The notes: a model not told the origin generated them from the letters alone. 64,000 nucleotides of DNA from Fodinibius sp052060035 (GCF_052060035.1 NZ_JBPOEA010000001.1:62001-126000); one strand, 5' to 3'; positions 9,329-17,985 are shown, counted from the first letter of the stretch. Made by a program: numbers and translations.

Positions 9329-10468
9329 TTATTCAAATGCCTGATCCAGATCTTCAATTAGGTCGTCAGCATCTTCAATACCAACCGAGAGCCGGATCAA
9401 CGAATCTTTGAGTCCCGCTTTTTCTCGAACCTCTTTTGGGATCGATCCATGGGTCATAGAAGCAGGGTGACTAATTAACGATTCTACACCGCCAAGACTC
9501 TCGGCTAATGTAAATATTTCTGTTCTACTCATAAATTCCTGCGCTTTTTCCATGGAATCATCCGTCAAAGAAAATGAGACCATTCCACCAAAATCGCTCA
9601 TTTGTTTTTTTGCAATGTCGTGTTGTCCGTGACTCTCGAGGCCGGGATAAATAACCTGATCCACATCGGGATGTTCGTCCAAAAATGAGGCAACTTTCTT
9701 AGCGTTATCTACCGATTGTTGAACACGTACAGAAAGCGTTTTGATGCCCCGCAAAGTAAGGTAACAATCCATGGGTCCGGGAACGGCTCCTGTAGTCTTC
9801 ACTTGAAAGCGGAGTTGTTCCATAATGGCCTCGTTAGAAGTAGCAACAGCGCCACCTATTACATCTGAATGTCCCCCCAAATATTTGGTAGTAGAGTGGA
9901 GAACCATATCTGCTCCCAACGCTAATGGTTGCTGCAGATAAGGAGAAGCAAAAGTGTTATCAACCAGTGATAGGATATCCTGGTTCTTTGCAAAGTTTGT
10001 GAGTTCTTCGATATCTACTACGCGCAACAGGGGATTGGTAGGCGTTTCGATCCAAAGCAGCTTAGCATCATCGGTAGCAGCTTTTTTTACATTTTCGATA
10101 TCAGTCATATCTACAAAAGTAAAGTCGATACCGTATGGAGCAAAAACCTTGGTGAACAATCGATACGTACCGCCGTAAAGGTCATTAGAGGCAATTATCT
10201 GATCGCCGGGACGAAACATTTTGAGAACCGCATCCATTGCAGCACAACCGCTGGCAAAGCAAGCACAGGCATCGGCATCTTCTAATCCGGCAATAAGCTT
10301 CTCAAGGGCTGTACGAGTGGGATTGCCTACTCGAGCGTAATCATATCCTTTATTAACATTGGGGGCCTCCTGGGCATACGTAGAAGTTTGGAAGATAGGA
10401 GGCATTACCGCTCCAGAGGTTTCCTCTGGTTGTTGTCCTGCGTGGATAGCTTTAGTGTTGAATTTCAT
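9329..10468 (-). CDS. PLP-dependent trans-sulfuration enzyme (cystathionine gamma-synthase/gamma-lyase type)
   Basis: The 379-residue protein belongs to the Cys/Met metabolism PLP enzyme family. The PLP-binding lysine is Lys195 in HSTTKYLGGHSDVIGG; YDYARVGNPTR (residues 42-52) and SGCAAMDAV are further family signatures. It would form or cleave cystathionine in methionine/cysteine interconversion. The motif alone cannot separate metB-type gamma-synthase from gamma-lyase; the SHPASMTHGS segment occurs in both. It starts 12 nt after the stop of a TPR lipoprotein gene and precedes the thiolase gene on the same strand. Confidence 0.88.
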   Translation of the reverse strand: MKFNTKAIHAGQQPEETSGAVMPPIFQTSTYAQEAPNVNKGYDYARVGNPTRTALEKLIAGLEDADACACFASGCAAMDAVLKMFRPGDQIIASNDLYGGTYRLFTKVFAPYGIDFTFVDMTDIENVKKAATDDAKLLWIETPTNPLLRVVDIEELTNFAKNQDILSLVDNTFASPYLQQPLALGADMVLHSTTKYLGGHSDVIGGAVATSNEAIMEQLRFQVKTTGAVPGPMDCYLTLRGIKTLSVRVQQSVDNAKKVASFLDEHPDVDQVIYPGLESHGQHDIAKKQMSDFGGMVSFSLTDDSMEKAQEFMSRTEIFTLAESLGGVESLISHPASMTHGSIPKEVREKAGLKDSLIRLSVGIEDADDLIEDLDQAFE

Positions 10469-10480
10469 TACAGAAAGGTA

Positions 10481-11701
10481 TTATAGGTTAGCCTTTACAT
10501 TTTTTGCTTCCTGTTCCATTCCCAGAATAGAATATGCTTGGAAAAGCTTATTCCAGATTTCCTGATTTTGGGATTCCTTCTCTGTTAGGTTTTCAAAAAG
10601 GGGAATAGAAGCTGATAAATATTGCTTAATTTTCTCCTGTATTTGTTCATCGTGTTCCTCCGTTATCAATGGCACAAGTTTTTGATATTGGGAGGCACTG
10701 TTGTAGTAAAAAGTAGCTGTACGTTTTTGAATATCCAAGTTCCCCGGATTGGCATCAGAAATCCGGCTAAACTGTTCGCTTGCCCTAGTTAATAGGGTGT
10801 TCGCACTGTCAAATTTGGTTTCATCAAGTGCATCACCATTTTTAAGAGCACTAAAAACCGAATTAAGCTTTGCTTTTCCAGCGAAGTATAATTCGGTAGC
10901 CAAAGATTGACCGTAAATGATATTTTGCGGTTCATTTTCAATTAATTGTTCGAGCAGTTCTATGGCTTTTTGATGTTCTCCTGCATTGATATATGCATTT
11001 GAAAGCCCGTGAAGAAGATTTAGATTATTGTTGGAAAATGATTCGGCCTGTTCATAAACTTCTACTGCTTTTTTAGGATAATTATTTTCCAGATACAGAT
11101 AGGCAAGTTGTTCCAAGAGAATAGTAGGAGGGTTACTTATCTTCGTCTGGGCTTCTTTTAAGGTGTTAATAGCTTGGTCAGGCTGTTGATCTTTATACAG
11201 GGCCCGTGCTTTCATTGTATAAGAAATGGCACTGTCTGGAATAATAATAGTGGCGTTATTGAAATGGGCAGTCGCTTCTGCGTAGTTAGGTTCTTCTATA
11301 CTTTCTCCCTGCAATAATTTAACACCTTCATTATGTTCTAAACTCCAGGTTACATTGAGCAGGTCGGTTACTTTATCCTCTGATTTTGCTGATTTATTGT
11401 ATAAATCGGCGGCTTGTTCTAAAGCCTTACGAGCATCTGAATAAGAGGGGACACGTTCAGAGGGTTCCTCTTTTTTTTGGGCCAGCTGAGTAAGTAGCTT
11501 TCCCTTTTGGAAGTATAAATCTGCCTTCTCAGGATCAGAAGAAATATTCTTATCTATAGATCGGATCTGTTTCTGGATCTGTTGTTCGGAAAGGCTATCA
11601 GATTCAGCCGGATTTTGAGTTGAAGATTGTAATGTTGAGCAACTAATAAAGAACCCGAATGCAAGCATAAGGCTTGCCATTCGGGTAAAGTCATGAATCA
11701 T
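10481..11701 (-). CDS. Tetratricopeptide-repeat lipoprotein
   Basis: The 406-residue product has a lipoprotein signal with the cysteine at 21 (AFGFFISC). The mature part is built from TPR-like helical pairs (for example KADLYFQKGKLLTQLAQ, AISYTMKARALYKDQQPDQAINTLKEA, LLHGLSNAYINAGEHQKAIELLEQ). It resembles its upstream neighbour (11745-13073) in layout and wording (QEIWNKLFQAYSILGMEQEAKNV versus NQSYWRSLFQIYTFLGMDEKAQEA), so the two are tandem paralogues. The likely role is a periplasmic or outer-membrane scaffold; no enzyme motif is present. A terminator-like hairpin lies inside its signal-peptide region (11653-11686). Confidence 0.8.
   Translation of the reverse strand: MIHDFTRMASLMLAFGFFISCSTLQSSTQNPAESDSLSEQQIQKQIRSIDKNISSDPEKADLYFQKGKLLTQLAQKKEEPSERVPSYSDARKALEQAADLYNKSAKSEDKVTDLLNVTWSLEHNEGVKLLQGESIEEPNYAEATAHFNNATIIIPDSAISYTMKARALYKDQQPDQAINTLKEAQTKISNPPTILLEQLAYLYLENNYPKKAVEVYEQAESFSNNNLNLLHGLSNAYINAGEHQKAIELLEQLIENEPQNIIYGQSLATELYFAGKAKLNSVFSALKNGDALDETKFDSANTLLTRASEQFSRISDANPGNLDIQKRTATFYYNSASQYQKLVPLITEEHDEQIQEKIKQYLSASIPLFENLTEKESQNQEIWNKLFQAYSILGMEQEAKNVKANL
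11653..11686 (-). terminator. Terminator-like hairpin inside the signal-peptide codons of a TPR lipoprotein
   Basis: ACCCGAATGCAAGC (11653-11666) pairs with 11672-11686, all 14 positions matched with a single unpaired C, around a 5-nt loop. On the minus strand it is followed by TTCTTTATTAG. It sits at codons about 6-17 of the downstream TPR gene, and the 43-nt gap after the upstream TPR gene has no other terminator. Confidence 0.4.
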
Positions 11702-11744
11702 AAAAAAGAAAGTGAATTATTAAATGCGAGTGATTAGATGGTTG

Positions 11745-13073
11745 TTACCCGTCCATGCCCGCTTTTTCCATCGCTTCCTGGGCTTTTTCATCCATTCCAA
11801 GGAAGGTGTAAATTTGAAATAAGCTTCTCCAGTAACTTTGATTCTCAGGGTCAAGCTCTACGGCTTTTTCGTAGTAATCCATAGCTTGGCGAATGTCCTC
11901 TTTGCCTTGTTTATCAAACTTTGCCGCCTGTTGATTATCGGTGGTTCTGTTACGACGATCAAAAAGAGTTTTGGCTCGGTTTTGATAAATAACGCCCAGT
12001 GTTTCGTAGGCAGCGGGATCATCAGGACGAATTTCAAGAGCCTTTTTAATCTCTTTCTCAGCACGATTTGTAAGCTCTTCTTTTCTGGCTAACATCTTTT
12101 CATTTTGGTCACTGAGCTGTTGGATTTGACTCTTAATTTTATCCTTTTCTGAGCCATTAGCCTGTTTTAACTTTTGTTGTAAATCCATGATTTTCTCAGA
12201 ATTAGTACCCATGGAATCTTGCAGCTCTAATGCCTGCTGATAAATTTGGGTACCCATCACTAAGCGGTACTGCGCATTATCAGGATTTTGTTGAACAAGG
12301 CTTTCCAGAGTTGAGATAGCTTTTTCGGGTTGATTGGCTCTGCGGTAGGCATCTGCAAGATTGGTAACAATGGGCGTACTCTCAGGAAAGCGTTCTTTAC
12401 CTTTCTCAAACGCTTCAACAACTTTTTCCTCATTTCCTAAGTTGTAATAGTAATTTCCCAAATGCATGTAATCAACGGTATCAATCTCCGATTCGGAAAT
12501 CATGCTCATATATTTTTCTTTTGAGGTAACGGCTTCTTTAAACTCTTGGTTGCGGGCAGCTATCTGAGCACGAACATTCCAAGAGCTTGCACTATCTGGC
12601 TGAATTTCGGTGGCATTTCGCAAGTGGAATAAAGAATATTCCATCGGATTTTCTACCGTACCTTTGAGACTGTCGTTGGTAGCATAGTCAACCCCTTTCT
12701 GAAATTCGTTTTGCCATACAGCAACTTTTACACCAGATATGTTGTCAATTTCTCCTGGTTTATTTTCAGAGGTATCAGCGACAGTTTTTGCTGTTTCAAA
12801 TGCGTCATTCATTTTTTTGTAATACTCGAGACGCTCGCTCGGATCATCTTTAGATCCTGCAAGTTCGCCTAAAGCAACGGCTTTGTAATAATACCCCAAA
12901 GGATCTCCAGGATACGTTTCAATGGATTTTTCTGCTGATGCAATAGCAGCTTCAAAGTCCTGGTTTTTCAGATTACTTTGTGCTTCGTCAGCCAACGGAT
13001 TTGAAGTTCCGCATCCTATCAAAATCGCCGCGAGCAACGTTACAAGTAGATGTGGTAATTTTTTAATAAACAT
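11745..13073 (-). CDS. Tetratricopeptide-repeat lipoprotein
   Basis: The 442-residue protein starts with a lipoprotein signal, Cys21 in AAILIGCGTSNP. At least five TPR-like units are visible (FEAAIASAEKSIETYPGDPLGYYYKAVALG, VDYMHLGNYYYNLGNEEKVVEAFEKG, ITNLADAYRRANQPEKAISTLESL, DPAAYETLGVIYQNRAK, AMDYYEKAVELDPENQSYWRSL). Between residues about 285 and 330 a charged, Gln-rich segment looks like a coiled coil. It is the first gene of a four-gene minus-strand cluster (two TPR lipoproteins, trans-sulfuration enzyme, thiolase). Specific function unknown; protein-protein interaction in the envelope is the family expectation. Confidence 0.82.
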   Translation of the reverse strand: MFIKKLPHLLVTLLAAILIGCGTSNPLADEAQSNLKNQDFEAAIASAEKSIETYPGDPLGYYYKAVALGELAGSKDDPSERLEYYKKMNDAFETAKTVADTSENKPGEIDNISGVKVAVWQNEFQKGVDYATNDSLKGTVENPMEYSLFHLRNATEIQPDSASSWNVRAQIAARNQEFKEAVTSKEKYMSMISESEIDTVDYMHLGNYYYNLGNEEKVVEAFEKGKERFPESTPIVTNLADAYRRANQPEKAISTLESLVQQNPDNAQYRLVMGTQIYQQALELQDSMGTNSEKIMDLQQKLKQANGSEKDKIKSQIQQLSDQNEKMLARKEELTNRAEKEIKKALEIRPDDPAAYETLGVIYQNRAKTLFDRRNRTTDNQQAAKFDKQGKEDIRQAMDYYEKAVELDPENQSYWRSLFQIYTFLGMDEKAQEAMEKAGMDG

Positions 13074-13120
13074 GGTTTCTTATTGCTATAAATTCAATGT
13101 TATTAGAATATCCAATCGTG

Positions 13121-13157
13121 ATTGCAGAAAGTAATCATATATAGCCCTTTCTGCAAT
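13121..13157. promoter_or_regulatory. Perfect 11-bp inverted repeat in a divergent promoter gap
   Basis: ATTGCAGAAAG at 13121-13131 and CTTTCTGCAAT at 13147-13157 form a perfect inverted repeat with a 15-bp spacer. The gap 13074-13227 separates the TPR operon (minus) from the hydrolase operon (plus), so the repeat could be a shared operator or a stem in the leader of the TPR transcript. Confidence 0.35.
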
Positions 13158-13227
13158 ATTAATGCTTAAATTTATTATATTAGGCAACTTATAAAGTAAC
13201 AGTCTATTAACCCAGTTATCAACGTAT

Positions 13228-14031
13228 ATGTTCGGCAGCAGCCACTTCGAAAGTCACCACTACAACGATTTTGAGTATCTTAAAATTTCAAAGGGGACAG
13301 AGGATTCCCCAAATCTCGTTTTTTTACATGGTATGTTTGGGGGGTTAAGTAATTATGATGCCTTGGTAGACTATATAGATGACTATAATATTTATGTTCC
13401 CTCCATTCCCCTTTATGAGTTTAAGGCCAGAAAGCTGACGTTTAAGAATATGGCTAAATGGCTTCATTCTTTTATGGAAGCATTGGAAATTGAAAACCCT
13501 ATACTGTTGGGCAATTCTATGGGAGGACACCTGGCTCTCGAATATACCGTTCAACAGCCGGACAATGTTTCAGCACTGATTTTAACCGGAAGCTCTGGTT
13601 TGCAGGAAAGAGATTTTGGGTCCACATTTCCCCGACGTAACGATCGCGACTATGTGCGAAAACAAGCAGCAATTACATTTTACGATGATGAGTTCGTAAC
13701 TGAAGAACTTATGGATGAGATTATGGAAGTGATCAATGATCGATCAAATTTATTGAATGTACTTGCTATTGCCCGGGAAACCCATGAGTACAGCATGGAG
13801 GAATTTTTACCGAATATTGATCAAGAAGTACTGCTTATCTGGGGTAAACAAGATGAAATTACCCCTCCCGAAGTTGCGGTAGAATTTCAGGAATCTCTGC
13901 CGAATTCTCGACTCAAGTGGATAGACAAATGTGGGCACGCTCCGATGATGGAACATCCCGAAAAATTTGCTTTTTATATGAATGAGTTTTTGATCGAATT
14001 AAAAAATAAAAATGCAACTTCAATCAAATAA
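13228..14031 (+). CDS. Alpha/beta-fold hydrolase
   Basis: The 267-residue cytoplasmic protein has a complete alpha/beta-hydrolase triad: oxyanion motif LHGMFGG (33-39), nucleophile Ser97 in GNSMGG, Asp209 in LIWGKQDEITP and His237 in CGHAPMMEHP. This is the carboxylesterase/MhpC-like subfamily; the substrate cannot be read from the sequence. No signal peptide is seen. The RidA gene follows after 6 nt and a terminator closes the pair, so they form a two-gene operon. Confidence 0.9.
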   Translation: MFGSSHFESHHYNDFEYLKISKGTEDSPNLVFLHGMFGGLSNYDALVDYIDDYNIYVPSIPLYEFKARKLTFKNMAKWLHSFMEALEIENPILLGNSMGGHLALEYTVQQPDNVSALILTGSSGLQERDFGSTFPRRNDRDYVRKQAAITFYDDEFVTEELMDEIMEVINDRSNLLNVLAIARETHEYSMEEFLPNIDQEVLLIWGKQDEITPPEVAVEFQESLPNSRLKWIDKCGHAPMMEHPEKFAFYMNEFLIELKNKNATSIK

Positions 14032-14037
14032 TAAACT

Positions 14038-14415
14038 ATGAAGAAGATTATTCATACATCACAGGCACCCGAAGCTATAGGACCATACAGCCAAGCCGTT
14101 GTTCATAATGATTTGGTTTACTGTTCAGGACAGATAGGATTAGATCCTGAAACCGGAGATTTTGCAGGTGATGATGTAAGCTCACAGGCTGAGCAGGTCA
14201 TGAAAAACTTAAAAGCGGTCTTGGAAGAAGCCGGATCAGGGTTTGATAAGGTGATTAAGTGTAGCATCTTTCTTGACGATATGGATGATTTTGCAACGGT
14301 CAATGAGATTTATGGCAGCTACTTTGAAAGTGATCCCCCGGCACGCGAAACAGTTGCGGTAGAAACTCTGCCTAAAAACTGTAAGGTGGAAGTCGGCTGC
14401 ATAGCGTATATCTAA
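14038..14415 (+). CDS. ridA: RidA family 2-iminobutanoate/2-iminopropanoate deaminase
   Basis: The 125-residue protein has the usual RidA length and motifs: APEAIGPYSQAV (10-21), CSGQIGLDP, and PARETVAVETLPK with the catalytic Arg103 that binds the imino-acid carboxylate. It hydrolyses reactive enamine/imine intermediates released by PLP enzymes such as threonine dehydratase. It lies 6 nt after the hydrolase gene and is followed by a strong terminator. Confidence 0.93.
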   Translation: MKKIIHTSQAPEAIGPYSQAVVHNDLVYCSGQIGLDPETGDFAGDDVSSQAEQVMKNLKAVLEEAGSGFDKVIKCSIFLDDMDDFATVNEIYGSYFESDPPARETVAVETLPKNCKVEVGCIAYI

Positions 14416-14445
14416 AAAAGGAAGTAGGAAATATATTTGATACTT

Positions 14446-14479
14446 AGGAGAAACGGGGGAACCGTTTCTCCTTTTTTAT
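14446..14479 (+). terminator. Intrinsic terminator after ridA
   Basis: AGGAGAAACGG (14446-14456) pairs perfectly with CCGTTTCTCCT (14462-14472) around a 5-nt loop, followed directly by TTTTTATTT on the plus strand. It lies about 30 nt after the ridA stop. Confidence 0.93.
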
Positions 14480-14488
14480 TTATATGAC

Positions 14489-16414
14489 CTAATTCTCTAA
14501 TTCGAAAAGACGTTCTGCTTTGTTACCCATCTTGTCAAAAACAACGACTTCAATTTTCATAGAAGAGGAAGGTTCAAAATTAGGGTGATAGTATAAAAAG
14601 CGATCACTTTCTGGTTCAAATTTAGCAATTCCCTGTTGGTCATTGACAAATATTTTTGATCGCGAGTAGTCAATACCGGATAAGTTATCGGTGGCATCGA
14701 TATAAATAACCCACTTACCATCGGGACGCTCCCGAACGCGCGGATTTGTGACCTTTGGGACCGTCTCGTCTTTTTTTAAAGAAAAATGCCCCAAAGATTC
14801 AGCCTTTCCTATGATATGAGTACTGGAAAACTTTGTAGGAACTAATTCCCATTCTTCGTCCTCTCGGTTGAAATTGTAGAACGACAACTTTGTAGTGTCA
14901 ATTGCTATGCTATCTCGAGAGGTATAAAATCTAAAATTTTTTCGAACCGGATAGGAATTTGGGATGATATTAACTCGTAAAGAGTCATTGTTAAATTTAT
15001 GCACAGACATACCTACCGAAACCGTATCGTAAAATGTTTGTTTGGGAAATACAGCAAAATGGTTTTGGTCGATGGTTGTAACAAATGAGGTGTTTTGAGG
15101 CTTTATGCGGTAAAATTGTAGTGGACCTAATGCAGGGCTGTTAATAAAAAGCGGGTTTTGTTCTTTCGTGCTGATAGCAACACCATTTACATGTTCGATA
15201 ATGTGTTTTTTATCAGCTAAGCCAATTGTTGTATGCTCGTATTGATTGTAAGGGATGGTAACCCAATCTGTAAACCAGTTCCACTGATTGGGAGATACAA
15301 GGTTAATACCTGCGTTGTAATTGGTGTATGATCGTTTACGATTTTGCAGCGGGTCTTCAAGAACATTGATAGTACCCTTTGCCGTGGAAGTATTGCCGTA
15401 AAAATCTTTTGCCGTAATTGTGACCTGATGAGTGCCTGCTAATAAATTAAGTACGCCTTTACTATTATTGGTCTTGTAAAAAGGAAGTGAGTTCCCATCT
15501 GCAATATATAACCGCTGGAATCCTTTATCGGAATCTTTCAAAATCGGGTACACCCGATCAATAAACATTTGATGGGTTTCATTGTAAGAGAAGCTGTCAA
15601 CTTTTGAATGAAAGATTTTTTCCCCATTTATATCAAGCTCCAGTTCGTAAACTGCATAACTGTTATGAACGTTATTTGATTGGTCAAAAGTGTTTACACC
15701 CAGTCCTACAGGACCATGAACATTGACGGTGCCGAAGTTGTAGGATCCATTTTTAAGTTGTGCTCGTCTGGTATAGATAGCATTTTCTCCTTCTATTGTA
15801 GAATTGGAGCTGAGTGGTTCTACCGAAAGCTCTTTAATTTGCGGTGGAATGTTATCTTTAACGGATAAATTTGTGAGTAGAGGATTAAAGGGTTTGTGTG
15901 ATGGCGTTCGAAGTTCAAAATGCAGATGAGGAGGCCCAATACCTGATGCGCCACTGTATCCGATTAGGTCTCCCTGGGTTACTTCAATATTTCGCCATCC
16001 CCAGAATTTCTCCATTTCAAATTGATAATCTTCGGCAAACCGAACCGAATCGGCCAATTGCTGCAGTTTATCATTAAAAGAGAGTAGATGTGCATAAACA
16101 GAATAGGAGCCATCATTATGTTTTAAGTATATCACTTTGCCGTAGCCTCGGGGGCCAATCGCAACGCGATCAACCGTACCATCTCGGGTGGCATATACCT
16201 CATAGCCCTTTCGTCCCCAGGTTTTTATATCCAAGGCGGCATGAAAGTGTGCCGATCGTGTTTCTCCGAATGTTGAAGAAAGATAGCTGCTTGCTTCAGT
16301 TGGCCATTGATAGTGAGCTTGTGAGGGATCAAAATTATGTAGCTCCTGAGCAGCTATGGGCTGTGTGCTAAACCCGATGGCAATAAATGATAAGAGTAGA
16401 TAGCGAATATTCAT
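14489..16414 (-). CDS. M23 family metallopeptidase with C-terminal Ig-like domains
   Basis: The 641-residue exported protein has a signal peptide (ending QPIAAQ) and an N-terminal LytM/M23 domain with all zinc and catalytic residues: His58 and Asp62 in HFHAALD, His109 in VYAHL, His163 and His165 in PPHLHFEL. Such enzymes cut peptidoglycan cross-bridges. Unusually for the family, the peptidase domain comes first and about 450 residues of beta-rich sequence follow (TITAKDFYGNTSTAKGTINV, IDATDNLSGIDYSRSKIFV), which look like Ig-like modules. It starts 3 nt after the stop of the FAH-family gene, so the two are co-transcribed. Confidence 0.87.
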   Translation of the reverse strand: MNIRYLLLSFIAIGFSTQPIAAQELHNFDPSQAHYQWPTEASSYLSSTFGETRSAHFHAALDIKTWGRKGYEVYATRDGTVDRVAIGPRGYGKVIYLKHNDGSYSVYAHLLSFNDKLQQLADSVRFAEDYQFEMEKFWGWRNIEVTQGDLIGYSGASGIGPPHLHFELRTPSHKPFNPLLTNLSVKDNIPPQIKELSVEPLSSNSTIEGENAIYTRRAQLKNGSYNFGTVNVHGPVGLGVNTFDQSNNVHNSYAVYELELDINGEKIFHSKVDSFSYNETHQMFIDRVYPILKDSDKGFQRLYIADGNSLPFYKTNNSKGVLNLLAGTHQVTITAKDFYGNTSTAKGTINVLEDPLQNRKRSYTNYNAGINLVSPNQWNWFTDWVTIPYNQYEHTTIGLADKKHIIEHVNGVAISTKEQNPLFINSPALGPLQFYRIKPQNTSFVTTIDQNHFAVFPKQTFYDTVSVGMSVHKFNNDSLRVNIIPNSYPVRKNFRFYTSRDSIAIDTTKLSFYNFNREDEEWELVPTKFSSTHIIGKAESLGHFSLKKDETVPKVTNPRVRERPDGKWVIYIDATDNLSGIDYSRSKIFVNDQQGIAKFEPESDRFLYYHPNFEPSSSMKIEVVVFDKMGNKAERLFELEN

Positions 16415-16417
16415 GAG

Positions 16418-17074
16418 TTATTCTACGGTTACCGATAGTGTCGTGAGTCCGCTGTCTAACGAAGCTTCAATAGTATCACCGCTCACAATAGGGGATACGC
16501 CTTTGGGGGTTCCGGTTAAAATGATATCGCCGGGCTGCAGGGTAAATATAGTTGATAAATAGTGAATAAGATCGGCTACTGAAAAAATCATCAGCTTTGT
16601 GTTATCAGATTGGCGGGTTTCGCCATTTACGGTAAGGTGCAGATCGATGTTTTGAGGATTTGCAATCTGATTTTTTTTGACGAAAGTGCTTAACGGTGCA
16701 AAAGTATCAAAGCCCTTGGCAACGGACCACGGATGTCCCTTGTCTTTAGCTTTTTGCTGGATATCACGGGCAGTAACATCAATACCGATACCATATCCAC
16801 CAATATGCTCTAATACTTTCTCTTTGGGGATATTCTTGCCGGCCTTGTCAATAGCAACTGCCAACTCCACTTCGTGATGCACATTTTTGCTTTGTGGAGG
16901 GATATGAATAGCATCGCCATCAAAAATGATACTACTCGTCGGTTTTAAAAATACCAAGGGTTGAGCGGGTACTTCATTTTGTAATTCTTGGGCATGCTCA
17001 ACATAATTTCGGCCAATGCAAAAGATATTACGAAATTGTAGATGGGATAGTCCCGGTATGCTTTGTTTTTTCAT
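16418..17074 (-). CDS. Fumarylacetoacetate hydrolase family protein
   Basis: The 218-residue protein matches the short FAH-domain type. Metal ligands are visible: Glu68 and Glu70 in HHEVELA and Asp99 in GIGIDVTARD; WSVAKGFDTFAP (116-127) and GDIILTGTPKGV are further signatures. Family members hydrolyse C-C bonds of acylpyruvates or decarboxylate oxaloacetate. No neighbour suggests a specific pathway. Its ATG lies only 11 nt beyond the end of the rpmA terminator and 7 nt beyond a TATATTTG box, so it may be transcribed with almost no leader. Confidence 0.88.
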   Translation of the reverse strand: MKKQSIPGLSHLQFRNIFCIGRNYVEHAQELQNEVPAQPLVFLKPTSSIIFDGDAIHIPPQSKNVHHEVELAVAIDKAGKNIPKEKVLEHIGGYGIGIDVTARDIQQKAKDKGHPWSVAKGFDTFAPLSTFVKKNQIANPQNIDLHLTVNGETRQSDNTKLMIFSVADLIHYLSTIFTLQPGDIILTGTPKGVSPIVSGDTIEASLDSGLTTLSVTVE

Positions 17075-17081
17075 AAGGTAT

Positions 17082-17089
17082 CAAATATA
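17082..17089 (-). promoter_or_regulatory. Putative -7 box (TATATTTG) of the FAH gene
   Basis: The minus strand reads TATATTTG here, matching the Bacteroidota -7 consensus TAnnTTTG, immediately after the T tract of the rpmA terminator. A weak TTTC lies 20 nt upstream in place of the -33 TTTG. Transcription would start within a few bases of the ATG at 17074. Confidence 0.35.
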
Positions 17090-17123
17090 AAAAAGCCTTG
17101 GTCTCTTAAGAAACCAAGGCTTT
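17086..17123 (-). terminator. Intrinsic terminator of rplU-rpmA
   Basis: AAAGCCTTGGT (17092-17102) and ACCAAGGCTTT (17113-17123) form an 11-bp perfect stem; the minus strand continues into TTTTTATAT. It sits 23 nt after the rpmA stop. Confidence 0.92.
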
Positions 17124-17145
17124 AAAAATTTGGAATAAAGTGTAG

Positions 17146-17403
17146 TTACGAAACAGGCTCAACACTTACATATTTACGCCCACCGGAGCGAACGCGAAAA
17201 GTAACCTGTCCGTCAGCTTTGGCAAAAAGTGTGTCGTCGCCGCCACGGCCTACATTTTCGCCCGGGTGGAACTTGGTACCACGCTGACGTACGATAATGT
17301 GACCGGCTTTGACAACTTCTCCGCCATATTTTTTAACTCCAAGTCGTTTCGATATCGAATCGCGACCGTTCTTTGTAGATCCTTGTCCTTTCTTATGCGC
17401 CAT
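17146..17403 (-). CDS. rpmA: 50S ribosomal protein L27
   Basis: The 85-residue protein is a full-length bL27: it opens AHKKGQGSTKNGRDS and contains RLGVKKYGG, GHIIVRQRGTKFHPG and NVGRGGDDTLFA. The N-terminal tail reaches the peptidyl-transferase centre. It lies 20 nt downstream of rplU in the usual L21-L27 order and is followed by a terminator. Confidence 0.98.
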   Translation of the reverse strand: MAHKKGQGSTKNGRDSISKRLGVKKYGGEVVKAGHIIVRQRGTKFHPGENVGRGGDDTLFAKADGQVTFRVRSGGRKYVSVEPVS

Positions 17404-17423
17404 AACAATCTAAAATTTCTGAA

Positions 17424-17939
17424 TTATCCTTCTTGCTTACTGTTCAATGCATCCAAAACGGTAACCCGCTCTTCATCTTCGGGAACAAAATCTTTAAGAT
17501 CTTCAAGATCTGTATTTCGGATATGACTGATTGCTTCCTTTGCTGTCATATCGGTAGATACTTGAGCCGTTTCTTCAGCTTCGGAAGTATCTTCTTTTTT
17601 CTTTGCAACCTTTTTGCTTCCGCTACCAGAAGTAAAAATACTGTTAATTTCGATTTGAGACATCGGTTGGCGGTGTCCGCGCTTAACCTGATATCCCTTG
17701 CGACGTTTCTTTTTGAAAACAATAACCTTGTCTGACTTCACATTATCAAGTAACGTCGCTTCAACAGCAGCACCATCAACAACAGGTTGGCCTACTGTTA
17801 CATTACCATCGTCGTTAGTTAATAAAACTTCGTCAAAAGTTAGCTTTTGATCGGTTTCATCACTTTGTTTGTCAACAAATAGGACATCGCCTTCTGATAC
17901 GCGATATTGATGCCCACCTATCTTTACTACTGCGTACAT
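17424..17939 (-). CDS. rplU: 50S ribosomal protein L21 with C-terminal extension
   Basis: Residues 1-103 form a standard bL21: MYAVVKIGGHQYRV, VGQPVV and the basic KKKRRKGYQVKRGHRQPM loop that contacts 23S rRNA. The protein is 171 residues, against about 103 in E. coli. The extra part has a lysine-rich linker (KKVAKKKEDTSEAEE) and a conserved-looking acidic helical segment (AKEAISHIRNTDLEDLKDF, then VPEDEERVTVLDAL). A well-formed promoter lies 46-77 nt upstream of the start. The role of the tail is unknown. Confidence 0.97.
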   Translation of the reverse strand: MYAVVKIGGHQYRVSEGDVLFVDKQSDETDQKLTFDEVLLTNDDGNVTVGQPVVDGAAVEATLLDNVKSDKVIVFKKKRRKGYQVKRGHRQPMSQIEINSIFTSGSGSKKVAKKKEDTSEAEETAQVSTDMTAKEAISHIRNTDLEDLKDFVPEDEERVTVLDALNSKQEG

Positions 17940-17985
17940 CTAATTATGTAATTTTATGTTTTAAATTCTTTTGGCTACAGAATGC

